Below are positions 42,228-50,922 of a stretch of 64,000 nucleotides of DNA, piece by piece. Positions within the stretch are counted from its first letter, which is position 1, and the number at the start of each line of letters is the position of its first letter. Origin of the DNA: RGIG8745 sp045576655 (GTDB taxonomy: Bacteria; Bacteroidota; Bacteroidia; Bacteroidales; Bacteroidaceae); contig JAZNGW010000018.1 in the NCBI GenBank assembly GCA_045576655.1, positions 30,387 through 94,386 of the forward strand, given 5' to 3'. The position numbers were made by a program, and so were the translations under genes. The notes below the pieces were generated by a model. The model saw only the letters and a list, made by a program, of their open reading frames with translations. It was not told the origin of the DNA and did not search any database.

Positions 42228-43580
42228 TCACTTAATAACCCCGTTTTCGTCATACGACTGGTAGAGGAAGTCGTTATAAGGATACTTCTGCACATGAAGT
42301 TCGCGCACCTTACGGTAGAGCAATTCCTTGAGTTCAGGAATGTTAGTGAGTTTGGCTGCCGAAATAAAGAAGCAGTCGTCACCCATACGTGCCATCCATG
42401 TGCGCATGAGTTCGTCGAGAGTAATGTTCTCCTTCGTACGCGGGGTGAGGTCGTCCTCGTCCTTCTCCACCCATGTGTAAGCATCTATCTTGTTGAAGAT
42501 TATCATCATCGGCTTGTCGCTCGCACCGAGGTCGGCAAGCGTCTTCTCCACCACCTTGATTTGGTCTTCAAAGTCAGGGTGCGAGATGTCGACAACGTGG
42601 AGCAGCAGGTCAGCCTCGCGTACCTCGTCAAGCGTTGACTTGAACGAGTCGACAAGATCAGTAGGAAGTTTGCGAATGAAACCTACGGTGTCGCTGAGCA
42701 AGAACGGCAGGTTGTCAACGATGACCTTGCGCACAGTGGTGTCAAGCGTGGCAAAGAGTTTGTTCTCGGCAAACACCTCGCTCTTTGCAAGAAGGTTCAT
42801 AATGGTCGACTTTCCCACGTTGGTGTAGCCCACGAGAGCCACACGGATGAGGCGGCCACGGTTCTTACGCTGAGTTGACTTCTGAGTCTCTATTTCACGC
42901 AAACGTTCCTTGAGCAGCGCCATACGGTTGCGTATGATACGCTGGTCCATCTCCAACTGAGTTTCACCAGGTCCGCGGAGTCCTACACTACCGCCTCGCT
43001 GACGCTCAAGGTGTGTCCACAAACGAGTGAGTCGAGGAAGCATATACTTGTACTGCGCCAACTCCACCTGAGTCTTTGCCGCTGCGGTCTGTGCCCTCAT
43101 GGCAAAGATGTCAAGAATGAGCGATGTGCGGTCAAGAATCTTCACCTGAAGTTCCTTCTCTATGTTGCGTATCTGCTTGGCAGACAGTTCATCGTCAAAG
43201 ATAACCATTCCCACAGGTTGCGGAATATTAGGATCGTTATCCTTCCTCTTCGAACTGCCCTTATGGTTGCCAGCAATGATTACCTGCTCGTAAGGGTTGC
43301 CCAGTTCGGCCTGCTCCTCCCAATAAGCATCCACTTCATCCTGCTTCTGCTTGATGAAGTCGCGAATCTCGGCAAGTTTTCCACTTCCGATATAAGTCAC
43401 ACTGCTTGGTCCGTTCACTCGCTGAGTGTAACGGCGTATGACCTTCGCTCCCGCCGTATCGGCAAGAAACTCCAATTCGTCCAGATACTCGTTGGTTTTC
43501 TTCTCGTTCTGCTGCGGAGTGATGAGACCCACAATCACAGCTGTCTCAACTTTCGCTTCAGATATGACAAACTCTTTCAT
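42228..43580 (-). CDS. hflX: GTPase HflX
   Basis: Ribosome-associated GTPase that splits stalled or heat-damaged ribosomes. It has the N-terminal HflX domain (GSGKLAEI near 65, FDDELSAKQIRNIEKEL near 128-144, LDRTSLILDIFAMRAQTAAA) and the Gly-rich linker GGSVGLRGPGETQLEMDQR. The G domain has G1 GYTNVGKS (251-258), G3 DTVGFIRKLP and G4 NKID. The full-length C-terminal part is present. A charged stretch of about 35 residues (about 80-120) in the N-terminal domain lengthens it relative to E. coli. GH43 follows 31 bases downstream. Confidence 0.94.
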   Translation of the reverse strand: MKEFVISEAKVETAVIVGLITPQQNEKKTNEYLDELEFLADTAGAKVIRRYTQRVNGPSSVTYIGSGKLAEIRDFIKQKQDEVDAYWEEQAELGNPYEQVIIAGNHKGSSKRKDNDPNIPQPVGMVIFDDELSAKQIRNIEKELQVKILDRTSLILDIFAMRAQTAAAKTQVELAQYKYMLPRLTRLWTHLERQRGGSVGLRGPGETQLEMDQRIIRNRMALLKERLREIETQKSTQRKNRGRLIRVALVGYTNVGKSTIMNLLAKSEVFAENKLFATLDTTVRKVIVDNLPFLLSDTVGFIRKLPTDLVDSFKSTLDEVREADLLLHVVDISHPDFEDQIKVVEKTLADLGASDKPMMIIFNKIDAYTWVEKDEDDLTPRTKENITLDELMRTWMARMGDDCFFISAAKLTNIPELKELLYRKVRELHVQKYPYNDFLYQSYDENGVIK

Positions 43581-43671
43581 CTATGTCGTTTCTCTGTTTT
43601 TTCTAATGTTAAAGTGTGCATCGCTGCATCAACGTTAGCGTTGATATTTTTTCAAGCTCTCGTCTGCAAAT
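43581..43671. other. hflX upstream region
   Basis: A hairpin TCAACG-ttag-CGTTGA (43629-43644) next to a T-rich run lies between the 22-bp array and the hflX start. No clear TAnnTTTG promoter is seen. Confidence 0.4.
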
Positions 43672-43730
43672 AAATGAGCCCTCGTTGATAAACAAATGAG
43701 CCCTCGTTAGTAAACAAATGAGCCCTCGTT
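43672..43730 (+). repeat. 22-bp tandem repeat array, locus 2
   Basis: Units AAATGAGCCCTCGTTGATAA plus two bases start at 43672, 43694 and 43716 (third truncated), period exactly 22 bp, with a degenerate unit before. It is the same unit as at 2433-2528 and ends at the stop codon of the next gene. Confidence 0.85.
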
Positions 43731-43731
43731 T

Positions 43732-44316
43732 TTATCGGAACTCCTTTGGCAGTCGCTTTGCTGCCGCAGGGTTGTTCTCGGCAAAGATAGCGAACGCCCT
43801 CATCAGAGTGCGCTGCAGCATCATGCTACCACCGGCGTAGGCCGTCAGTGCCTGATCTATAAACTCATCGGCTGACCGCTCGTTCATCTCGCCCTGACGC
43901 ATCAGATGGCAAAGGGTGAGATAGCCGCACTGCTGGGTTATTTCGCGTTCGGAGGCTATCCATTCGAACACCTTGTCGGACGCATAAGGCAAACGGCTGA
44001 AAAGGTTCAGACTGGCAATCTGGGCAAGTTCGAGCGTACGGATGTCATCGACCCAGATGTCGGCAATCTCCGGCAGGAACGACTCAACAGGCTGGAGTAT
44101 GGTGGCGAGTATGCGACATTCGCGCACACTCTCTTTCCATAGTTGTTGCGCCAGTTCATGACTGGCCTCAAACTCGCTTGCAATGTTGTGCAGACGAGGT
44201 ATCTCCACTCCGAAGTTCACCCTATAGTCTTCACTCTTCCGCCCCATAGACTCGGATGCTATGCCGTTCATGTTGGCACGGAGTTCTTTCTTTATCTGGA
44301 TGATAGTATCGTTCAT
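43732..44316 (-). CDS. DNA alkylation repair-like HEAT protein (AlkD family), short
   Basis: An all-helical protein of 194 residues. MGRKSEDYRVNFGVEIPRLH, followed by ASEFEASHELAQQLWKESVR and ECRILATILQPVES, is the start of AlkC/AlkD-like HEAT-repeat proteins that excise alkylated bases. Later repeats include WVDDIRTLELAQIASLNLFS and QQCGYLTLCHLMRQGEMNER. Family members are usually 220-240 residues, so this is short at the C-terminus; its glycosylase activity is uncertain. Its stop abuts the 22-bp repeat array. It lies 53 bases after the DPP III gene, separated by a REP-like hairpin. Confidence 0.75.
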   Translation of the reverse strand: MNDTIIQIKKELRANMNGIASESMGRKSEDYRVNFGVEIPRLHNIASEFEASHELAQQLWKESVRECRILATILQPVESFLPEIADIWVDDIRTLELAQIASLNLFSRLPYASDKVFEWIASEREITQQCGYLTLCHLMRQGEMNERSADEFIDQALTAYAGGSMMLQRTLMRAFAIFAENNPAAAKRLPKEFR

Positions 44317-44335
44317 GATGAGGAGTTGAAATTTT

Positions 44336-44360
44336 GTAGAGGCGGGTTCGGCCCGCCCCT
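44336..44360. repeat. REP-like GC hairpin
   Basis: GTAGAGGCGGGTTCGGCCCG continues as CCCC: stem GGCGGG/CCCGCC, T-rich on one side. Related to the GGGGCGAG...CTCGCCC element at 40934. Confidence 0.6.
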
Positions 44361-44369
44361 TTTAGTACG

Positions 44370-46409
44370 TTAGTTTACGTTAGGAAGTGTACGGTAGTCG
44401 CGGCTATAGCGCAGCATCTGGTCGGCATAGCCCTCAGTGTAGTCAACCTTCACGTCGATGATATTGCCGTCGGCATCCTTCTCTGCTGTGTAGACAGGGT
44501 TGATGAATCCCTTGTAAGGTGCGAGGTCAAGGCGAGCGTAGCGGTCAAGGATTTCCTTGTGGAGTTCTGGTTCAATCTTCACACCATAGTTTTCAACGAG
44601 AGCCTGAGCTGCCGCAAGGTCGCCTGTGCTCTTGATGCGCTGCACTTCAGCAAGAAGTTTGCCGAAGAGATCGCGGAGCTTGGCGTAATCGTTAACCTTA
44701 ACAAAAGTCTTGCCATCGCGCTTCACCATCTCTACGACATTGTCAGCCTTGCCCTGTTCGTATGCCCAGCGAGCAATGATAGCGCGGTTGCGCATGTGTG
44801 CTTCCTCAATGTCGTTGCCGAGGTTGATGCGCACGAGCTGTGTCATGAGTCCGTTCTGCATGTAGCTGTAGTACTGTGCCTTGTAAGCCTCGGCGTCAGG
44901 AGTAAGACCGAGTTCCTGCATCTTAGGGTCGGCAAGATAGTAGAGTCCGAAGAGGTCGGCACGCGCCTCCTCTATTGTGGAACCGTAAGCCTTCAGACTG
45001 TCAGACTCCACTCCTGGGAGGAGCTTGCCCGAACCGTGTCCGAGACACTCGTGAAGGTCAGTGTGGAGGTCGTCAGTAATGTCGCCATACTTCTTCATAA
45101 GGTCTATTTCAGTCTGGCTATAAGTAAACTCTTCCATAAATCCGTTACCTGCAGCCGCCTTGCTGTAGGCGCTTGTGAGGTTGGCAATAGTCACAGACTT
45201 GGAACCGTGTTCCTTGCGAACCCAGTCAGAGTTAGGAAGATTGATACCGATGGCTGTTGACGGATAGAGGTCGCCGCCGAGAATGGCTGCAGTGATAACC
45301 TTGGCAGTGATGCCCTTAACCTCTTCCTTCTTGAACTGGTTGTCGACAGGCGAGTTGTCCTCAAACCACTGTGCGTTCTTGCTCAATGCTTCTGTGCGCT
45401 TAGTAGCCTCGATGTCCTTGAAGTTAACAATCGACTCCCAACTTGCTTTGAGTCCGAGAGGATCGCCATAGCTTTCAGTAAATCCGTTCACAAAGTCGAT
45501 AAGTGGCTCAGTGTTGTTTACCCAAAGGATGGTATAGTCGTCAAAAGTCTTCAAGTCGCCCGACTTGTAATATTCTATAAGTTTCTCGATGACAGCCTTC
45601 TGCTGGTCGTCCTCAGCATAAGGGATAGCTCTTTCAAGACAAGCAACAATCTTAGTGAGAGCCTCGCCGTAGAGTCCGTCTGTAGTCCAACGAAGTTCCT
45701 TTACTACACCGTCGGCATCCTTTACGAGACGACTGTTCATGCCGTACATCACCGGCTGGCTGTTCTGCGGATCCTTCATCTTGGCATAGAACTCCTCGGC
45801 TTCGGCCTGGGTCACTCCGTCGTAGTAGTTGCTTGCAGAAGTGAGGATAAGGTCTTCACCTTCGGCAAGGTTCACTCGCTTAGGCATGACGGTTGGGTCG
45901 AACATCACCGGACAAATAACAGCAAGCAACTCGTCAACTGTCTGACCTTCTTCCAATGGCAACTTTGCTGGATCAACATTCTTAACCGCACTTATGAAAA
46001 ACTTTTCAGAGAATCCTGGAACAAATTTCTCGGAACCGTAGTGGTGATGAATACCTGCAGAGAACCATACTCGCTTGAGATACACCTCAAGGGCCTTGAA
46101 GTCCTCGCTCTGCTTGTCGCCGGCGAAGTCTGTATAAACAGTCTCAAGGGTGCGCATGATGCGGAGGTTGTACTTGCCATTCTGATCAAATAGTATGTCA
46201 CGTCCATAGAGTGCTGCCTCAGAAAGATGATAAATGAGAGTCTTCTGCTTCAATGTCAAACTGTCGAATCCATCCACCTTATAACGAAGCATCTGCAAAT
46301 CAGCAAAACGCTCGTCGTTATACTGGAAATCGTCTGCCGGCACAGATGTATTACCTGCGCAAGCGGTAACCAATGCTGATAACATAATGTACTTTAATGA
46401 TTTAATCAT
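44370..46409 (-). CDS. Dipeptidyl peptidase III (M49), lipoprotein
   Basis: Zinc aminopeptidase that removes N-terminal dipeptides. Its HECLGH zinc motif (453-458) is followed by the second ligand motif EEARADLFGLYY, both diagnostic of M49. The start at 46409 gives MIKSLKYIMLSALVTACAG, a lipoprotein signal, so it is probably envelope-bound as in other Bacteroidota DPP III-like enzymes; an upstream in-frame extension to 46478 overlaps the AraC gene. At 679 residues it has the usual length. It lies 10 bases after the AraC-type gene and probably belongs to the same operon. Confidence 0.92.
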   Translation of the reverse strand: MIKSLKYIMLSALVTACAGNTSVPADDFQYNDERFADLQMLRYKVDGFDSLTLKQKTLIYHLSEAALYGRDILFDQNGKYNLRIMRTLETVYTDFAGDKQSEDFKALEVYLKRVWFSAGIHHHYGSEKFVPGFSEKFFISAVKNVDPAKLPLEEGQTVDELLAVICPVMFDPTVMPKRVNLAEGEDLILTSASNYYDGVTQAEAEEFYAKMKDPQNSQPVMYGMNSRLVKDADGVVKELRWTTDGLYGEALTKIVACLERAIPYAEDDQQKAVIEKLIEYYKSGDLKTFDDYTILWVNNTEPLIDFVNGFTESYGDPLGLKASWESIVNFKDIEATKRTEALSKNAQWFEDNSPVDNQFKKEEVKGITAKVITAAILGGDLYPSTAIGINLPNSDWVRKEHGSKSVTIANLTSAYSKAAAGNGFMEEFTYSQTEIDLMKKYGDITDDLHTDLHECLGHGSGKLLPGVESDSLKAYGSTIEEARADLFGLYYLADPKMQELGLTPDAEAYKAQYYSYMQNGLMTQLVRINLGNDIEEAHMRNRAIIARWAYEQGKADNVVEMVKRDGKTFVKVNDYAKLRDLFGKLLAEVQRIKSTGDLAAAQALVENYGVKIEPELHKEILDRYARLDLAPYKGFINPVYTAEKDADGNIIDVKVDYTEGYADQMLRYSRDYRTLPNVN

Positions 46410-46419
46410 AATGTAAAAT

Positions 46420-46806
46420 TTATTTGTTATTGTTTTCGTCTCTATATCTCTGAGGAGTCGTCCCCGCGTGTTTAGCAAAGGCCGTAAAGAACGATTGTCT
46501 ATTGCGGAAACCTGTCATCAGACCAATCTCATCGACTGTATAACGCTGATACTTAGCGTCTGCCAGCATCTTTCGGGCATCGCCAACACGACGTACATTG
46601 ACAAGGTCGGCATAACTGCACCCCATGACTGAACGCAACAACCTTGATAACGCACTAGGGCTCAATCCTAACTCCTGTGCCAAAAGCGAAGCTGAGTAGT
46701 CCATGTCCCGATATCGCCTGCGCTTAAACATGACGTCCGTTATTAGCTTTCGCCATACAGTCATATCCTTCCCGCAGACCATACGTCCGTCTTCGCCTGG
46801 CCTCAT
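46420..46806 (-). CDS. Stand-alone AraC-type DNA-binding protein
   Basis: Only the DNA-binding half of an AraC regulator, 128 residues: a first HTH (DYSASLLAQELGLSPSALSR) and a second HTH (YTVDEIGLMTGFRNRQSFFT) ending in the family signature FAKHAGTTPQRYRDE. There is no sensor or ligand domain. Its first codon begins two bases after the C10 peptidase stop, and it ends 10 bases before the DPP III start, so it is embedded between two peptidase genes. It may regulate this peptidase operon; the absence of an input domain suggests control by abundance or by another protein. Confidence 0.85.
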   Translation of the reverse strand: MRPGEDGRMVCGKDMTVWRKLITDVMFKRRRYRDMDYSASLLAQELGLSPSALSRLLRSVMGCSYADLVNVRRVGDARKMLADAKYQRYTVDEIGLMTGFRNRQSFFTAFAKHAGTTPQRYRDENNNK

Positions 46807-46807
46807 A

Positions 46808-48553
46808 TCAGAACATACGCTTTACGCTGCGAGACTTGCCGTTGCCCAGTGTCTGCTTCTCAATTAAGATAGCACCTTCAGCAGGTGCGGCTACAGAACG
46901 TCCGTTGAGGTCGAAATATTGACGTGAAACGACATCAGCTGCATCAATCTCTATGCTCTCAATAGGAGTTGACACCTGGTTGAAGTATGCAATACCATTA
47001 CTTATCATTACAGGAAGCCAGTTGGCGTCATTACCGCCAACGTATTGAGGCAGAATCCAGTCCTTCTCACCATTTGGAAGGTTGTAGCCAGTCTCGTTTA
47101 TCATTACACGCAAAGCATAGTCGCCATCGGCAGTACCCTTAGGCAGTGTGCAAGGTACCATGTATGAAGAATAACCATATAGATAACCCAAAGCCTCCAA
47201 AGCAGAACCTTGGCCAATCTTTGAAATGAAATTGCCATGCTTGTCAAACAAGCCTATGCAGACACTCCACTCCTTTGTTGCTGGATACAAGTTGTAGAAT
47301 TTGTATAAGTTGCAGAAATATCTCTTTCCCAAAGAAACCGATGTAGCGGTAATCTCCATTGGTTCATAGAAACACAAAAGATTGCTTTGAGGCATAGTCT
47401 CGCCTTCCTTACTTGGTTGTATGCCATAAACGATGGACTGATCCTTAGCGAACGCATACTGCCCCATATCGAGGGTTACGATGTCGTAGTATCCGTCGGA
47501 AGCACCATCCCAACCCCAGTTAACATGCACCGGACCAGACTTTGTATAACCGTCAACGATAAATGCATGGCCTGCCGCATCAGCACCGCTACCCTTTGTT
47601 GAAGCACCGCAGAAAAGGACTGGGCGGCCTTCGTCAAGCTCTTTCTTTATCAAGGCATTCCATTCCTCCTGAGAAGAAACCATATCACGGAAAGCCAAAG
47701 AAGTATTTACGCTGTAATCAAAATGTTCATGGAAAGCGTAAAGCGCTTCAGACTCAGATGTACCGCTGCCGCTTGTGCTATAATTCATTCTTGTAGCCAC
47801 ACCACAATCGTAAGACAGCTGAGCAACGGCATTGCGTGAAGGAATGTTCGCAGCTCCGTTCATCATACTTATGTCGTCGCGCATCAAATCCCAGGCATAG
47901 ATATGCTCATCTGTACTGAAATCTTCAGTAATATAACCGTTTGAGCCTATATTTGAGTTTTCTGTATAATAAACAATTTTTCCGCCTTGAGGACGCTCCG
48001 GATGCTTGTAGTAATACATGATCTGAGCCATGGCTGTAGCCACGCAACCTACGGGGCAAGTGTTCACGCCTATCTTAGGGCAATAACCATTGTAAGGATA
48101 ACCCTGTCCCCATGTTGATTTGCACAAAGGAGCAACAGAATTGGTTGTAGCACTACCTACACCCTCGCGCACCGGCGGAGCCACCAAACCGCTTCTGACG
48201 TCAGCTACATAGCGAGAATATCCCTCAAGATAAGCAACAAGGGCATCAGGGAGCGTACCATTGAGATTGAGTCGGCCTGTTTCAGAATATCCTATCACCT
48301 CAGGAAACTCGTCGTCACCGCTGATAATCGCAAATCCCTTGCCATCCTCAGAGTTAAACATGTAAAACGCTGGCGCCTCAACTGGACTGACCGCCATGCG
48401 ACTGCTTGCCTCCGAATTGAGGACAACCTCAGTAACACCGCTCTTGCCGATAGCCTTACCCGCAATCTTCTTTGCCAATTCGAGACTTACCGGTTCTGCG
48501 TTAACAGCTCCGCACAACATGCAGAGCATCCCAATAAAAAATAATCTTTTCAT
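46808..48553 (-). CDS. C10-family cysteine peptidase (streptopain-like), exported
   Basis: Signal peptide (about 1-19, VNAEP), then a propeptide (about 20-135, with KGFAIISGDDEFPEVIGYS). The catalytic domain has the cysteine in CPVGCVATAMAQIMYYYKHP (Cys170) and the histidine in GHAFIVDGYT (His329), with HVNWGWDGASDGYY after it. A beta-sandwich-like region follows (about 385-540), then the tail SRQYFDLNGRSVAAPAEGAI, of the sort found on exported Prevotella proteins. Homologues in Prevotella and Porphyromonas are secreted or surface proteases. Followed by the AraC-type gene and DPP III: possibly protein-to-dipeptide breakdown in one operon. Confidence 0.92.
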   Translation of the reverse strand: MKRLFFIGMLCMLCGAVNAEPVSLELAKKIAGKAIGKSGVTEVVLNSEASSRMAVSPVEAPAFYMFNSEDGKGFAIISGDDEFPEVIGYSETGRLNLNGTLPDALVAYLEGYSRYVADVRSGLVAPPVREGVGSATTNSVAPLCKSTWGQGYPYNGYCPKIGVNTCPVGCVATAMAQIMYYYKHPERPQGGKIVYYTENSNIGSNGYITEDFSTDEHIYAWDLMRDDISMMNGAANIPSRNAVAQLSYDCGVATRMNYSTSGSGTSESEALYAFHEHFDYSVNTSLAFRDMVSSQEEWNALIKKELDEGRPVLFCGASTKGSGADAAGHAFIVDGYTKSGPVHVNWGWDGASDGYYDIVTLDMGQYAFAKDQSIVYGIQPSKEGETMPQSNLLCFYEPMEITATSVSLGKRYFCNLYKFYNLYPATKEWSVCIGLFDKHGNFISKIGQGSALEALGYLYGYSSYMVPCTLPKGTADGDYALRVMINETGYNLPNGEKDWILPQYVGGNDANWLPVMISNGIAYFNQVSTPIESIEIDAADVVSRQYFDLNGRSVAAPAEGAILIEKQTLGNGKSRSVKRMF

Positions 48554-48612
48554 TTTTATCTGTTTTTATACGTTTATTCACTTATCATTTCCTGCTGTTA
48601 GTTGCTGCCGCA

Positions 48613-50151
48613 TCACTCTATCCAAGTCGCACGGTCGAGGTTTCTATATCCGATAGCCTCAGCGATGTGGTGCTCAAGCACATTGACCGACCCCTCCAAA
48701 TCAGCTATGGTGCGTGCCAGCTTGAGTATGCGGCCGTAGGCACGAGCAGAAAGGTCGAGTTTCTTCATTGCCAATCGCAAGCGTTCCATTCCAGAAGCAT
48801 CGGGTTCGGCGTACTGATGTAGCAATGCCGATGTCATTTGGGCATTGCAGTGAACACCCTTGAACGCTGAATAGCGCTGTTCCTGAACGGCACGAGCCCT
48901 AACGACTCGTTCGCGTATTGCCGCGCTCGGCTCCCCTTTCGGCGCCTTAGCCATATCTTCAAACGGAACGCTCTGCACCTCAACCTGCATATCGAAACGA
49001 TCCATGAGCGGACCGCTGATCTTGTTCATGTAGCGTTGTATCTGTGCAGGAGTGCACGGACAAGCGTGGGTCGGATGGTGATGATAGCCGCATGGACACG
49101 GGTTCATGCTTGCCACGAGCATGAACGAGCAAGGCAGCGTGAAATTGTAACGCGCTCTTGATATCGTTATTTCACGATCTTCCAACGGCTGGCGCAGCGT
49201 TTCAAGCACCTGACGCGAAAACTCCGGAAGCTCGTCCATAAAGAGGACTCCGTTGTGAGCAAGGCATATTTCGCCAGGCATAAACTGTGTACCGCCACCG
49301 ACCAGTGCCACATCACTTATGGTGTGGTGCGGAGAGCGGAACGGGCGTACGCTAATCAGCGAAGTTGACTTGTCAAGTTTGCCTGCTACACTGTGTATCT
49401 GCGTCGTTTCAAGACTTTCGGCAAGAGACAAAGGCGGAAGAATCGAAGGAAGGCGCTTTGCCATCATCGACTTGCCGCATCCAGGACTGCCCACAAGAAT
49501 TATGTTGTGCCCGCCTGCAGCTGCTATCTCGAATGCGCGCTTCACATTCTCCTGTCCTTTCACCTCCTCGAAGTCAAAGGCGTAATCGTTCTGCTGGGCG
49601 TAGAACTCCTCCCGCGTGTTTACCTCAGTAGGAGGCACGGGCGACTTTCCTGTCAGACAGTCTATGACCTCGCACAAGTGAGTCACACCATACACTTTGA
49701 GTTTGTTGACGACGGCAGCTTCGCGCTCGTTCTCCTTCGGCACAAACAAGTGTTCGTAACCCATTTCTCGTGCTTTAATCGCTATCGGAAGAGCACCTTT
49801 AATCGGCTGAAGAGTTCCATCAAGACCGACCTCGCCCACAAACATACACCTATCCAAGTTTTCCACTTGAATATACTCAAGGGCGCTGAGCAGAGCTATC
49901 GCTATCGGCAAGTCGTAGCCGGAGCCCTCCTTGCGCACGTCGGCAGGTGCCAGGTTCACAATTATCTGACGCGATGGTATAGGGTAACCGTTCACTTCAA
50001 GAGCCGAAAATATGCGTTCCTGACTTTCCTTGACTGCGTTGTCGGGAAGTCCCACCATATTAAAGCGCATACCTGGTGTGACGTTTACTTCAATCATCAC
50101 CGGGATGGCGTTAAGTCCTTGTAGAGCTGCACTAAATACCTTTGTCAGCAT
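48613..50151 (-). CDS. comM: ComM/YifB Mg-chelatase-like AAA+ ATPase
   Basis: ComM-type helicase, which promotes branch migration during natural transformation in other bacteria. N-terminal domain (FNMVGLPDNAVKESQERIFS, PADVRKEGSGYDLPIAIALL), Walker A GSPGCGKSMMAK (about 221-232), AHNGVLFMDELPEFSRQVLE as Walker B region, and a Cys pair zinc-like segment MNPCPCGYHHHPTHACPCTP. At 512 residues it is full length. It lies 23 bases after the FKBP gene on the same strand. Whether this organism is transformable cannot be judged from the window. Confidence 0.93.
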   Translation of the reverse strand: MLTKVFSAALQGLNAIPVMIEVNVTPGMRFNMVGLPDNAVKESQERIFSALEVNGYPIPSRQIIVNLAPADVRKEGSGYDLPIAIALLSALEYIQVENLDRCMFVGEVGLDGTLQPIKGALPIAIKAREMGYEHLFVPKENEREAAVVNKLKVYGVTHLCEVIDCLTGKSPVPPTEVNTREEFYAQQNDYAFDFEEVKGQENVKRAFEIAAAGGHNIILVGSPGCGKSMMAKRLPSILPPLSLAESLETTQIHSVAGKLDKSTSLISVRPFRSPHHTISDVALVGGGTQFMPGEICLAHNGVLFMDELPEFSRQVLETLRQPLEDREITISRARYNFTLPCSFMLVASMNPCPCGYHHHPTHACPCTPAQIQRYMNKISGPLMDRFDMQVEVQSVPFEDMAKAPKGEPSAAIRERVVRARAVQEQRYSAFKGVHCNAQMTSALLHQYAEPDASGMERLRLAMKKLDLSARAYGRILKLARTIADLEGSVNVLEHHIAEAIGYRNLDRATWIE

Positions 50152-50174
50152 ATAAAGTGTGTTTTTTTAAGACA

Positions 50175-50786
50175 TCAATGCCAACTGGTGTTGTTGTTAT
50201 CGCCGTTGCGATACACACGCGCCAGTTTTATGTCAAATATCAAGGTTGAATATGCCGGAATTTCACTCGATGCATTATCCTTATAGCCCAAATATTGAGG
50301 TATCACAACTTCCCAGCGATCACCTTCGACCATATTCATCAAGGCGGTAGAAAAACCAACTACGGTCTCTTTAACCGCAAAGAGCGTAGGCACGTCAGTT
50401 GCCTCATTCAGCGAACTTGCGGCATAGCTCTTGTCGAAGACTTTGCCCTGCGGATGAGAGTCAGTAGGAATGAGTCGGCCTTGATAGTGAGCTCTCACGG
50501 TGTCGCCGTCTTGCGGACGATATGACCCGGCACCAAGTTCCAGTTTCTTCACATAGATGTAGTAGCTCTTGCTGGCATTTTCGCCAATATTATCACCCAT
50601 CGTATATGCTGGTATCTGAACCCATCCGCCTTCATTGCATCTGGCAAGATCTGCGATGGAATCAAGATAATGCTCATTGCGAGGTTTCCAGTTGTCATAT
50701 TCGCTCACCTCTTCCGACTCTTCGCAAGACACAGCGAAAAACATCGTACAAATTGCCATGAGAGGCATAATAAACTTTTTCAACAT
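50175..50786 (-). CDS. FKBP-type peptidyl-prolyl isomerase, lipoprotein
   Basis: The lipoprotein signal MLKKFIMPLMAICTMFFAVS ends at Cys21 (SCEESEE). The C-terminal FKBP domain (about 90-195) shows GDTVRAHYQGRLI, GKVFDKSYA, ETVVGFSTALMNMVEGDRWE, VVIPQYLGYKD and IPAYSTLIFDIKLARV. The family catalyses proline isomerisation and aids folding of exported proteins. Located between glyS and comM, separated from glyS by a long degenerate repeat. Confidence 0.9.
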   Translation of the reverse strand: MLKKFIMPLMAICTMFFAVSCEESEEVSEYDNWKPRNEHYLDSIADLARCNEGGWVQIPAYTMGDNIGENASKSYYIYVKKLELGAGSYRPQDGDTVRAHYQGRLIPTDSHPQGKVFDKSYAASSLNEATDVPTLFAVKETVVGFSTALMNMVEGDRWEVVIPQYLGYKDNASSEIPAYSTLIFDIKLARVYRNGDNNNTSWH

Positions 50787-50916
50787 AATGAGGTTTGGAG
50801 GTTATGAGGTTTGAGGGGGTGGAGGTTATGAGGTTTGAGGTTGAGAGGTTTGAGGGTAACCCCCTTATGCCCCTACAACCTTATGGCCTTATAACCTTAT
50901 GCCTCAAAGCCTTATA
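50787..50916. repeat. Bipartite GAGGTTTGAGGTTATGAGG / CCTTATGGCCTTATAACC repeat
   Basis: The left half (50787-50856) is built of GAGGTT/TGAGG words, the right half (50861-50916) of CCTTATG words roughly complementary to the left. The join is the palindrome GGGTAACCC. It can fold into a long imperfect hairpin between glyS and the FKBP gene. Confidence 0.7.
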
Positions 50917-50922
50917 TATAAA

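Noticed and set aside
43672..43730. Possible CRISPR array
   Set aside because: The 22-bp units are directly adjacent with no spacers, and no cas genes are nearby; it is a tandem repeat.
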